Positions 35,072 through 45,459 of a DNA stretch of 64,000 nucleotides are shown here, one piece after another. A program made the position numbers and the translations under genes. The notes beneath the pieces are model-generated. The model worked only from the letters and a program-made list of their open reading frames with translations, did not search any database and was not told the origin of the DNA. Position 1 is the stretch's first letter, and the number at the start of each line of letters is the position of its first letter. Source of the stretch: Dactylonectria macrodidyma (lineage: Eukaryota > Ascomycota > Sordariomycetes > Hypocreales > Nectriaceae); the NCBI GenBank assembly GCA_020744425.1, contig JAGMUV010000018.1, positions 124,001 to 188,000 of the forward strand, written 5' to 3'.

Positions 35072-36511
35072 ATGGCACCAGGCACAACTATCGGAGCGCT
35101 CCCACCAGAAATCTTTCAAGAGATCTTCTCGCGTGTGGACGAACAGCGAACTATTCAGCAGTCCCGCTTTGTGTGTCAAAAGTTCAATCAGGTCGCTTCG
35201 CGGTATTTAATCACCAATACTCATGTACGCATGAGCTCTGAGTCCATTTCAAGACTAGAGAATTTTTGCAATCATTCCGTCCTCAGCAAATCTATGGCCA
35301 AGGTCAACATCATCCTCTCCTGCTATGACCCCAACATGGCAAACGACACAGCCCTCTATATGCAGGATTGCGACACCCAATTGTTTCAGCGCCTTGAGAT
35401 ACTCGAACGCATGAAATCATTCAGGTACGGCAGTGATGGCGAGGCGGAGGAAGAAATCGAGAACCAGCTGCAAGCGGTGATTGGCAACCAAGAGTTTGCC
35501 AAAATATCAGAAGAGGGATTCGAGGAATCAACTGCGACGCCATTCCAAAAGCTGGCCATACGGCTGCATACCATGTACAAGCAACGATGCACTAACCAAG
35601 AGGAAGTCCGGCAAGACAACAACCACATAAAGCGTATTTGTGACGCTCTGTGTAAGCTCTCGAATATTCAAGAGCTCAGTTTCACAGATAAACCAGGTTC
35701 TATACGAGAAGAACTAAAGGAATCTGATTTCGAAGATCTCGGGTTAAACCGTAAGACCTTGAAGCATTTCGACTTTGCAGTTTCTCCATCGAAGTGGTGT
35801 GGTTCTTTCACAACCGCCTACTCCATTGTTCCGCCTGTCGAGATGCTTGGAGAACTTTGCTGTCAGCTGGGTCATCATGGGGTACAGCCTCGAACTATAA
35901 CCATGAACTTAAATGCACCTTCGAATTTGCGTCTTATTTGGGTATCATCCGATCAACAAGTGGGGGTACGAAGTCTGGTCGCAAAAGCAACTAAACTCGA
36001 ACTCGTTGTGGATGGCTGGGCGCGAAAAAATTCTTTGGCCGAAAACAACGATCGCCCAAGGGATGAAATGCTGGCATTGTGTTCGTTCACTCAGCATTTC
36101 TTCAGCGCGCCCAACTTGGAGTCGCTTTACATCTGGTTCGTCGAGTATCCGCGGTTCTATGAAATCCCAACTGTCAGCTTGGATGATATTTTGCCATTTC
36201 AACAATCATGGCCACGGTTGAGCGACTTGGAACTGAGATATCAACCTGTTTCTCTTAGGGACCTTAGGACACTTGTCTCATTGCAGGGGAATACCTTGAA
36301 GAGCTTCAAATGCGAATGTGTATGGCTTTTGGACGGTGGTTGGGATGAGGCAATTAGAGTGATCAGGGACGTCGAAAATATGGAGGAAGTCTATGTGAAG
36401 TATCCTAGAGGCGAGAGGTATGGGAGCGGGTATGGCACACATGTTGACATGCCATACGATGAAGTTTGTCGCTATATCCTTAAAGAAACGGATGTCAACC
36501 CTCTGAGCTAA
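35072..36511 (+). CDS. F-box domain protein
   Basis: A single exon of 479 residues. Residues 6-55 form an F-box (IGALPPEIFQEIFSRVDEQR, then SRFVCQKFNQVASRYLI). The remainder is a leucine-rich, LRR-like array typical of fungal F-box proteins with unknown substrates (LRLIWVSSDQQVGV, LSDLELRYQPVSLRDL, LKSFKCECVWLL). It would serve as substrate receptor of an SCF ubiquitin ligase by family analogy. The ATG sits in a CATC-ATGGC context right after an A-rich leader, and the frame is intact. Substrate cannot be predicted. Confidence 0.78.
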   Translation: MAPGTTIGALPPEIFQEIFSRVDEQRTIQQSRFVCQKFNQVASRYLITNTHVRMSSESISRLENFCNHSVLSKSMAKVNIILSCYDPNMANDTALYMQDCDTQLFQRLEILERMKSFRYGSDGEAEEEIENQLQAVIGNQEFAKISEEGFEESTATPFQKLAIRLHTMYKQRCTNQEEVRQDNNHIKRICDALCKLSNIQELSFTDKPGSIREELKESDFEDLGLNRKTLKHFDFAVSPSKWCGSFTTAYSIVPPVEMLGELCCQLGHHGVQPRTITMNLNAPSNLRLIWVSSDQQVGVRSLVAKATKLELVVDGWARKNSLAENNDRPRDEMLALCSFTQHFFSAPNLESLYIWFVEYPRFYEIPTVSLDDILPFQQSWPRLSDLELRYQPVSLRDLRTLVSLQGNTLKSFKCECVWLLDGGWDEAIRVIRDVENMEEVYVKYPRGERYGSGYGTHVDMPYDEVCRYILKETDVNPLS

Positions 36512-37813
36512 GGTAGAATAGCACAGTCGATCAACGAAGGTGGCCCCATGTTCAGATATTGCCTGTAGTATGTTGTAAACGAATGACCCGTACACGAGTG
36601 GTGTTCGTAGCAAAGGAGTGATATAACGTTTGCTCGTGTCAAGTGACAACTCAGAAAGTAAAGCCGCAGGAATGATCAATGTTAACCCATCACAGGTTGG
36701 ATCACAAGACTTGTCTCTGCACGGTCGCAAGTATTAAAATATCGAGGTTCTCTCTAACAAGACTCACGGATACTCCTTCATGCTAAGTGAAGAAATATTG
36801 GAGAGTAGGTAGCCATCAAGTACCTAAAGAAGCTATATATATTCTAAAGTCGAGGAGCAAGAGGTGGACAGACCGTCTCACGCGCGTCCTTCATTCTAGG
36901 TACATTGTAAGTGACTATCCAGCACATCAAGGGCGATTTGGTGGAACAAAGGCAAAAAAGAAGGACCCCAGTTTTTTTATCTCATATTTTCGGAATTTTC
37001 GTACCCAGGGCTTGCACAATTGCCGAAAATGAAGCGTTTCTAGCTTTTCAAAGACGGAGAGCTCTCGTCCAGTGAAGTAAATAGATAATACAGTGTCCTA
37101 CTATCTACACTCCGCCTCTAGATATAGAACAATACAGCAGTAGGAAGAGGGAGCTGAGTCATGAGTAGAGATACATAGAGTACCATGTAGACTCCAATAG
37201 CTTTGAGGAACCGGACATTTCCTCCTTTTTACGTATCAGTGACGAATCAACAGTTCCACCTGAATGCCCGTGATCAGGTGGGACATCGGTGTGAGGCAGT
37301 CTTGGATATAATGCCTAATGATGCATTGAGAATTCTAGCGTACGAACCGGTCAGGCCATCGGTACGGCACAATCCGCAAAGATGAACTCAATATCGGGCA
37401 TCATTTCCAAAAATCGAAGTATCTGGTCGGTATGGGCGCCTAACCTAATCGTTGGATCGATTTAGCGCTGATCAAGTTTGCATCTCAATTGCGCTAAACG
37501 GTACCCTAACAGTGAGACATAATTCGTCATGCTTCTAACAACTAGACAGAGAATTGATGACCTCAGCAGGGCATAGACTCAAATAGTCTAATCATCATCC
37601 ACAGACATGCTTTGAGCTAATGTCTTGTATGATGTACTGAGACCAGCCACAGACGCTAAGGATAAACCATGACGACACCACTTCACACTGCGGGTAGGTC
37701 TGTCCTTGAAACACAACTATTAAAGAGGCAAGACCAGACGGCCCCGAATAAATCATCAAGTCGTTGGCACTTGCTGTTAACGAAACTTCTCCAATCGCAC
37801 ACCGAGCTTCAAA
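36512..37813. other. gene-free stretch
   Basis: 1.3 kb without a recognisable frame, RNA gene or window-internal repeat. Confidence 0.3.
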
Positions 37814-38908
37814 ATGAAGGACAAAAAAACAGTCATCACCGAGTTCAACGAACTGGTCAACATGACCGCTGCCGATCTTACGGCTTGGCTAAAGTCTGGG
37901 TCTTCTAACAGTGCTGGTTGGCAAAAGGACGACGCGGATGGGGACGGTGAAACAGTTGGTCATGACAGCGGTCGCAAGATTGTCGACATCTTGAATGCGA
38001 ACCCTGACAAAGTCGGTGATGAGTACACGGATGATCAGATTGCACATATGCGCAACGTCGTTGCTTACTGGTTGGTTACAACCCAAATATGACCCTGTCG
38101 GCACTGACGAAGGAGGTGGCCAGCAAACGACACCTAGCTCAGCAAAGCCAGGGCAACAAGGAGAAATCCACAGAGGATGTGAAAAAGACCAAGTACTACG
38201 TAAGTAGCAAGTGCCCTGGAATTGACCCTGTCCGGGTTCCAAAGCACTGACGCAACCATAGGCATCGTTGAAAAATTGGGGCCACGATCTACTTAAGGCT
38301 GAAGAGGCAGGGGATGGACGCAATGATTCGGAGGATTCGTCCGAGCCAGAGAAGGTCGAGAGTACAGACACCGGTGGAGCTCATGCTGGCGACAAGAGGA
38401 GGAGTACGCACACGTCGAGTGGCGCAAACAAAAGGCATGAGACTCGGAGTCAAGCCGCACGAAAGACTTCAGAGACAGCCAGCGCGAAGGTTGATGAGGA
38501 ATCACAAAACCTTGAAGATACTGGAAGTGATACGGACCATCGAGACGCAGCTGAGGACCTTGATTCTGAACGCAATCTTGAGAGCGAGCATACCAGCGTC
38601 GATGAAGAAGCAGAGGATCAGAAAGGTCCTACCAAGGGATCAGGTCAAGGGCCTTCGAAAGGTGACACCGTCAGTTGGCCATGGGGTGCTGGTCATCCAG
38701 AGGGTGAGGTTCTTGACGTCAAAGAACAAAAGTATGTTACCTGCCTGCAAGTTTCGCCAAGAAATAAAATCGCTAAGCACTGTTCAGAACCACTATCACT
38801 ACAAAGCGAGACAATCAGGTGTCAAGGAAAGGTACCAAAGATGATCCAGCAGTCATCATTGATACGGGCAAGTCCAAAGCCATTAAGTTGTCGCATGAGC
38901 TTGATTAG
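37814..38908 (+). CDS. DUF3140 / hypervirulence-type TUDOR domain protein
   Basis: Four exons (37814-38070, 38124-38199, 38262-38731, 38788-38908) join in phase to 307 residues. Residues 1-120 match DUF3140: EFNELVNMTAADLTAWLKSG, NSAGWQKDD, GHDSGRKIVDILNANPDK, then across the first junction VVAYCKRHLAQ, and SLKNWGHDLLKAE. The middle (about 130-230) is a low-complexity acidic/Ser-Thr stretch with runs such as SQNLEDTGSDTDHRDAAED. The C-terminus (about 235-307) matches the hypervirulence-associated TUDOR domain (KGDTVSWPWGAGHPEGEVLD, TTITTKR, SRKGTKDDPAVIIDTGKSKA). Such two-module proteins are widespread in Dikarya and are suspected to act on DNA or chromatin, without a proven role. The intron borders rebuild the family motif exactly, which supports the model. 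Confidence 0.88.
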
Positions 38909-39677
38909 CCTACTACATAATCTTGCAAGTGTTTACAAAGATGGATGAATAAATCCAATACTTGTACCCACTAATACGTATGGGAATAACTGTGAAAATA
39001 GGAATTATATCATGTTGTTTTGTAGAAGATAATTAGTTTTGACAAATGAGCCATCCCCATCAACAATGAGTTGCAGCTGCATCGATGAGTTTGATGCAGT
39101 GTTAATATTTATGAGTGACCGTAAGGGGCAGGCAAAACAGCCAGTGCGTCCTATTGATTTCGATAATTGCGGGCCGGTGAGAGATTGTGACGTTCGGCTG
39201 ATGGCCTTGCTACCTGCTGTAAGTGCAGAGCAAAGGCTCATATTGTTGCCGTTTGCCATCTCTTGATAATATTGAAGAATAGACCAGCCATGTTTTCAAT
39301 TTGAGAATTCAAAGGGACTTCCAAGCTATGTCGACCAAAGTCCATGGCGGGTTCGAATTCGATTCGACTCGATGGTATTCAATGTTCATTTGGAATCATT
39401 ACCGCGTCCCACGCAAGGTGTCATATCTGGTCCTTGGGCTCTTTCTCCATTGTTTTCCGCACCGCGATTCCGTAAATTTACAGGGCTCACCTTCATAGGA
39501 GTACTGAATTCTCATAAGCATCATGTGGGCACTGGCACGCCAAGCGAACCCACTTTCGTCTTGCCCCTCAAAAAGACATCTGATCGCGCTTGATTGCTGT
39601 GCTGGGCATCACAAGTCACGCAATGACATCTTGTAAATTTCAACACAGCCCTCCCGCAAGGGCTTTCTTTTGATGTG
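38909..39677. other. intergenic
   Basis: No frame with recognisable content; lies between two convergent genes. Confidence 0.3.
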
Positions 39678-41462
39678 CTACTGAGTGCCATTCTGGAATC
39701 TTTGTTGCACTTTCCGGCATTCCTCTAGAATATCATATGCGAAGCTCCAGTCACGAAACTCTGCCCGACTTTCTAAAAGGCTCAATCATCAGATATCATA
39801 AAATGTGCCAGAACCAGCACATGCTGCAGAGTTATTGTAGCTAAACTTACTCGGTACTGGTCCTTTGACATAATCTCGAGCTTCCTTTTCAATTCGATTT
39901 GATTGATCTTGCCCTGCATTCGAGAAGATCTGCAATGCTCCAGCTCTGTCACGGCGGATATTTTGAACTGCTTCAAGACGATGGGGAATGTCTTGCAAGC
40001 TTCGTACGCCCGCAAGGAATATGCCAAGTGCACCAGCGTCCTCTATTGCCTGATTTACACCTTGGCCTTGATCTAGCCCAGAAATTGATTAAACATGAGA
40101 AGTTTTCTAGCAAGGGGTGGATATCACTCACGTGGTAACATTGGGTGTGCAGCATCTCCAATGATGATTGTTCTTCCCTTGGTCCACTGCTTGATGGGAG
40201 CACGGTACATGAGCTTCCATAGCTTCAAGTCCTCGGCATTACTACTCAGAATCAGAATTTTAGACGTTTACTTGCCACAGCATTGTCAGTACCGGCAAAC
40301 TTCAACCAACATTGGGTGAAACGTAGAGAACGTGTCAACCAAGTCGCCGATACTCCCCGTCGCATGCCAGTCTGATGGATAATAGACTTAGCTCATAACT
40401 TGATCCGATCGTATTCTTTAGCAAGCCCCACCTTCTTGAATGTCGCATTCTGGTTTTGTTGGATGCAGACCCACGAAATTTTGTATCTCTCCACTTAGAT
40501 TCATGAGCAAATGCACGAATTGACCAGTGAAGGAAGTCACATCTCACCCGCGACAAGGATACCAGACCAGTCGTCTGTCCGGCGTAGCAGCGATGTGAGA
40601 TGTTATTTTATCTTCTCGAAACAGCGGCCTAGTCATCGGATTGTCGAGCAGCTTGGATGTAGGGATGAGAAACCGGTAAGCGCATTCGTTCACTACACCA
40701 GTTAGGATATCGGTATCAAGGAGACACCTAGCCACGACTGACTTTGAAAAGTCAGCATCGATGTTCAACCAGGAATCATGAGTATTGGACGCACATGAAT
40801 TCCGTCTGCGCCAATAATCAGATCCTTTTGAAAACGCCTTCCATTCTCAAGAGTCAGTACACCATTCTCGCAATCAATGCCCGCAACTGGCGAAGAGAGG
40901 TAGAGGGTTGCGCCGGCAAGCTCTTCTGAAGGCGGTTCCAAAGCAAGTCTCCTCAGCTCATTGTGCAGATCAACTCGATGCGAAAAGTACAAGGGCGCAT
41001 CGAATCTCGATTCAAAGTCTTCAAAGTTTCCTCGGTAAACCTCTTCCAGCGTGACAGCGTTGAATTGCACGCCCTGGATCTTCTCAGTACAACTCATTCA
41101 AAATAGGTCGGCCCGGGCAATATAACAACAAACCTCTTGTGCCTCTAGAAAACGCGCTCGCTTCGAGTCGAACCCCAAGGCCTCCAACACGGGAGCTGCG
41201 TTCGGCCCTACGTGAACAGCCGCACCAACTTCATTTGAAAACCGAGAACGCTCGTAAATCTATCGAAGGGAGAACCTATTAGTACCATGTGCCCGTAGAA
41301 ACGGCACATTTCAGCGACATTTACCTCGACATTATGTCCTAGACGAGTCAATGTTGCTGCAGTGGTCAGCCCAGCGATTCCAGCACCCACAATGCCTATG
41401 TCTAGGACAAGGCCGGACTCGTTATCGAATTGATGGACTTTTCTACTTGCTTTGGACGCCAT
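39678..41462 (-). CDS. FAD-dependent monooxygenase (salicylate hydroxylase-like)
   Basis: A multi-exon gene. Exon 1 (41462-41325) has the Rossmann motif LDIGIVGAGIAGLTTAATL. Exon 2 (41259-41134) reads IYERSRFSNEVGAAVHVGPN. Later exons carry FSHRVDLHNELRR, KDLIIGADGIH (the DG motif), RRLVWYPCRGGEIQNFV, KLWKLMYRAPIKQWTKG, IIIGDAAHPMLP (the GD motif binding FAD ribityl) and GQGVNQAIEDAGALGIFLAG. The C-terminus is FRDWSFAYDILEECRKVQQR and stop at 39680-39678. At least eight short introns are needed, and the joins I checked rebuild family motifs. This is a group A flavoprotein hydroxylase using NAD(P)H, acting probably on an aromatic substrate such as salicylate. It lies with an NTF2-like gene and a Zn2Cys6 regulator in one 4.5 kb cluster. 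Confidence 0.8.
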
Positions 41463-41950
41463 GATAGCCGTTGCAGATCATAGCTTCGTCGTTCAGCTCA
41501 ATAAGGAATGTCTGGTTTAATATGTTCAGGTGCTAGATTCATTCGGCACCCGTCGGTCCTTGATTCGGTTTCCGTGGAATCCTGTTTCGGCTTCCGGAGC
41601 CCGACCATGTCATATCTCTCAATAAGCTTATACGCGTATTCTTTGCTGAAGATAACAAAGGGACCACAATAACCTCAAAATTTCTTCAGATTTCTTTTGA
41701 CTTATCTCCCTAGGTGAATAGGATATTAGGCCGCCCATACTTTGCCTCATGTCTCGAGAGAGTACGCAGAAAGTCTCCGCGCTGTCTTATCAGCTTTTTA
41801 TATTAGGATGCTCTACGGCGTCAATTACTTCTCTTTCACAGACGGATGTAGCCAGTCAAGGTCCGCCATCAAAACGAGGGTAGGATTCTCTGTCTACCTT
41901 ACCCTCTGTTTCTCTACAGGCAAGAAAAGTCTTCGAACATGAGTAGCATC
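41463..41950. other. intergenic between FMO and NTF2-like gene
   Basis: About 490 bases upstream of the monooxygenase start; presumably its promoter. No other feature seen. Confidence 0.35.
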
Positions 41951-42451
41951 TTACTTGGCTACCTCAGTCAGCTCAACCAGCATCTTTTTTCCATCAACCA
42001 TCTGTATATTCGCCAGTACCAGCGTAGATGACTCTGTGATAACCCCAGTCTCCTTGTTTGTGAGCTTGAAATGAGACAACTGTGCGACACAACCTGCGCC
42101 AGAGCCGTCTGACGTATCCCAGTGTTGGATGTCCCTGTTGTTCTGTAGGCTAAGGGCGTTCAGGAGGCGGGTTTGCTTGATAGCAGCAAAGAAGTTGTCC
42201 CGCGAGAATCGGTCATGGTTGATCCTTAGTAAGATAGTCAGTGTAACTGTCGTTCACTAAGTCGGAACCCAATAACACCTAATTATGAGGGGCAAGAGGA
42301 TTTACCTTGCAGTGAACTCTCGCGCGACACCCTCATTAAAGGCATTAGCCGAGATAATATCGTCCGGCTGAAAGAAGATGCGGTTGAAGAGGTCCTCGAT
42401 CCATTGGCCAAGGGCAGAAGAGGCGGGTATGGGTTCAGAAGTGCTAGCCAT
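41951..42451 (-). CDS. NTF2/SnoaL-like small protein
   Basis: Two exons (42451-42306 and 42224-41951) join in phase to 139 residues. The N-terminus MASTSEPIPASSALGQWIED leads into a helix (LFNRIFFQPDDIISANAFNE), then a beta-rich half (QHWDTSDGSGAGCVAQLSHF, ITESSTLVLANIQMVDGKKM). The size and layout fit a fungal NTF2-like/SnoaL protein of unknown reaction. A TATA box lies about 95 bases upstream. The divergent promoter is shared with the Zn2Cys6 gene, and the FAD monooxygenase follows in the same direction, so co-regulation is likely. Confidence 0.7.
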
Positions 42452-42545
42452 GGTAAGTGAGAGTGGGATTGAATAGAGTCCTGAGAAATGGCAAAGATGT
42501 CTGAGGACAGTTCAGAAGAATATCGTTTGGTCACCTTCCCGACCC

Positions 42546-42552
42546 TTTTATA
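42546..42552 (-). promoter_or_regulatory. TATA box of the NTF2-like gene
   Basis: TATAAAA on the minus strand, about 95 bases upstream of the start at 42451. Confidence 0.5.
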
Positions 42553-42580
42553 CCCATTTACGAAGTGGTCGATTTCAATA

Positions 42581-42640
42581 CGGCCGTCCGAGTTGAGATC
42601 GGATCCGCGAACTGGATTTAGCGTGCGGAATTCCGCATCC
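42581..42640. promoter_or_regulatory. cluster of CGG/CCG palindromes, candidate Zn2Cys6 operator
   Basis: Within 60 bases of the divergent promoter lie CGGCCG (42581), CGGATCCG (42600-42607, CGG-N2-CCG) and the perfect 14-base palindrome TGCGGAATTCCGCA (42624-42637, CGG-N4-CCG). Inverted CGG triplets are the classic contacts of Zn2Cys6 dimers. The adjacent regulator gene belongs to that class. Confidence 0.5.
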
Positions 42641-42791
42641 AAGGCTCCGCTTCGGGCCGGGATCACCGGGATCAATATTGAATGGCTTCCTGTCTTAGCA
42701 AGCATCGTAAATTGATGCAGCCCAACTTCTTTACCTTAGCTGTAACCGGTTCATCTTTCGACGAAGCTTCACGGACTCACATCTCGGACAT

Positions 42792-44200
42792 ATGATATCA
42801 TCAAGGCGAAAATCCTGCTCCGCTTGTGCCCGGGGTAAGAGGCGGTGCGACCTCGGCTTCCCGGAATGCGGGCGATGTCTTGCAAGACGAGTCACCTGTG
42901 TGTATGCTTGGATACACCCTGAAGAAGCTCAAGAGCTGGTTCAAAGTAACAACCTGAGTTTCTGGTCGCCACAGGAGATTCGATATGACAATTACCTTGA
43001 CCAAAATGGTCCAATCGAGACACCTCAGTCGAACCATCGCTGGCATGAGCCAGGAGAATCAGAAAGCCATGCCGACGTTGCCGCGCTTGGCCCGCTGCTG
43101 CCACTCACTACAACTCCCCTCACTCTATTCCCGGCCCTAGTGCCTTTATTAAACGAAATCATCGGCCGAGGGAGATCCATATCATTTCTAACCCCAGGCC
43201 CTCCATTTCAGTCCGCCAACACATCATCCACGAATGTGGGCTCCGTTTTGTTCGCGCCTCAACCTTCGCACAACACTAGTGTTCCAGCGACAACTCTCCA
43301 AATAGCTACCGACAGCCCCATAACAACGGACAGCACCTTCCAAGCCCGTACAGAGTACGCCGCCGGCGTCCTAGTCCAGCAGGTTAAAACATTTGCAGAA
43401 ACGGGGCAGACCGCTTTTATCCACCACACTCACGTCGGCACGTCCCCCATACTGCGAGACACTCTAGCTGCATGCTCCTTGCATGTTCTGCGTAACTCGG
43501 TGAATCGGGTTCTTGTCCAGTCAGAGGTAACAAGGCGGGTAGAGCTGCTTGTGGAGGCTACAGAGACAGCCATCTCCCTTGCACCCTCTCATTCCTATTC
43601 AATCATGGGCTATGCCCTCCTTCCGGCTGTGCAGGCCCTGCTTGTTTACTAATGCATGCGACTATTCTCGACTAGCGACGTTGCACAAAGGCCCAGGCGG
43701 AGCGAGACGCTGTACCGCTTGCAAAATGGGTCGGCATCTTGCAAAGACAGGCGCAGTGGTCGCGGGACAGCAGTGCCGGCGATGCGCGGCTCGATCTTTC
43801 GGGTTGGAGAGACTGGGTCCAAACCGAAAGCATTCGTCGTACTGTCGTCTTCGCAGAGCTACTCGACGGCGTCTACACCTTTCTTAGGTTCGGCTGGGAC
43901 CGTGCTGGTGCGAGGATGGCCAAGTTGAGCTTCACGGGACAAGTCGTTCTTTGGGAAGCAAGGTCAGCGGCACAATGGCACCAAGCAATGACGCAGAGGC
44001 CTCGTTTTGAGGTGAACATTTCAAGTTTCCATGACGACATCGAGGCGGCATCACCCGAAGACCTTGATGAACTGGGAATCATCATTCGGGCAACCTACTA
44101 TGGTATCGACGCGTTAGAGGAGTGGCTGGGCCATGACAGAAAGGTCCTTGAGAAATGGGGTTTGAGGTCTCGAGATAGCTTTGTCACTTCGTCCTATTAA
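42792..44200 (+). pseudogene. Zn2Cys6 transcription factor, interrupted
   Basis: The frame starts MISSRRKSCSACARGKRRCD and has all six cysteines of a Zn(II)2Cys6 cluster (CSACARGKRRC, then CGRCLARRVTC; residues 9-36). A Ser/Thr/Pro-rich linker and a helical regulatory region follow. The frame stops at TAA (43650-43652), exactly where the family pattern runs on as VQALLVY-Gln-CMRLF; CAA-to-TAA would explain it. Past the stop, coding-like sequence continues (CMRLFSTSDVAQR), then shifts frame near 43690 (one base apparently lost) to AQAERDAVPLAKWVGILQRQ and onward to the stop at 44200. An intron from 43629 to about 43680 would also bypass the stop but gives a poorer family match. The first 286 residues could still yield a truncated DNA-binding protein. 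Confidence 0.68.
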
Positions 44201-45423
44201 TTCACTATAATGCCGTGGTTATAAGCAGCCTTCACGGATGAACTGGATGACCAACAGCAGGCTGTTTTACGATGTGTCATCCAGTCCAGGGTTCCAGACC
44301 GTCAAAACTGCAGAATTCAGAGCCTCAGTTACACGTTCAAAGCGAATACGAGGTCATCTTAAGATACTGGCCAACCAATGGCGCATAATTGGAAGCTTAT
44401 GCAGCCACTGAGTACCACAGAGTGCAAATTAGTGGGTCTTTATGCTCACTTCTTCGTTTATCCCTTCACCGAGAGTCCTGCGGCGTACGACATGTCTCAT
44501 TTAATGCAGGGAGAGGACATGATTTGCCCAGTGTGCCGGTGTGGCGTTTGCTAGTATGGCTCCCAGCCCCCCGTGGACCGAGTTCTAATGGCCAAGTTTC
44601 AAGGGTTTTGGAATCCCCAGTTTGTTGCGAGCTGGGCGCTTTCCATGCCACGATCATTCCACGTTTGCGACCAGTTCTGGTCTGGCGGGTGGCTCTTGTG
44701 ACGTTCCGTTCTGCCGATCATCACAGCACAATAGATTCTCTTGCTACAGTTGCCAGCTTTCGATCATAACGCCCTCATGGCTGACTTTTGATGTCAGCAC
44801 AGCAAGCGGCGAGCTAAATCATCAACCCGAACGGTAGATGTGTCATCGGTCTGCGCCGCAAAAGACATTCGGGGATGAGTGGTATTTATCCGATCATCAC
44901 TTTGAGGCGCAAATACTTGTGGGGCTGCCTGGGACAAATCGGATTTGTGAGAGTACACAGTCTGGTTAGCAGATACCTTACCTGTTGCTGGGCTGCTCAC
45001 AAGATTATTGGTATCTGTCAAACCTGAGGGAGTCCCGAGCTGTCCCCACGAGCATTTTGTCACTCCAAGGAAACTTGGCGGATTGACGTTCCCCACCTTG
45101 AAATTCTGAGGACCGGGCTTCTGCATCGAGGCTCCGGGAAGAGACAGAAAGAACAGGCGGATATTTTGACGTGTCATAATTAGTTCCCTATACAGTGTTG
45201 GTATTTCTCGCAAGAAAAATTTAAGTCGACATATAATAAACGGCCTGGTTCGCCAGTCTCTGTGCTGCCAATTACACCATCCTCTGGCTGACTGTCGAAA
45301 ATCAATCCGCCTACCCTAGACTCATCCCGCTCACTGCCTAACATTTTAGGTGTGGATTTGGACCCCGCCTATTGTTTATTAACCACCTGGACAACAATCA
45401 GCCTTGATTGATCAACATGAGGC
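44201..45423. other. intergenic with unassigned frames
   Basis: On the plus strand at about 44400-44690 a stop-broken frame includes PFTESPAAYDMSHLMQGE and a CPVCRCGVC cysteine cluster; I cannot name it. A 139-codon minus frame at 44794-45213 is also unrecognised. No further features were seen. Confidence 0.3.
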
Positions 45424-45459
45424 TTGTCTGATCCCTATCAAATCCGAAATCTTTCCAGA

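Noticed and set aside
43629..43680. Intron that would remove the TAA of the Zn2Cys6 gene (GTGCAG...CTAG, with a TACTAAT branch-like site)
   Set aside because: It restores the frame but deletes the VQALLVY...CMRLF segment that fits the family; kept only as an alternative.
44794..45213. 139-codon minus-strand frame as a gene
   Set aside because: No domain, no promoter sign and composition like random frames; left as unassigned.
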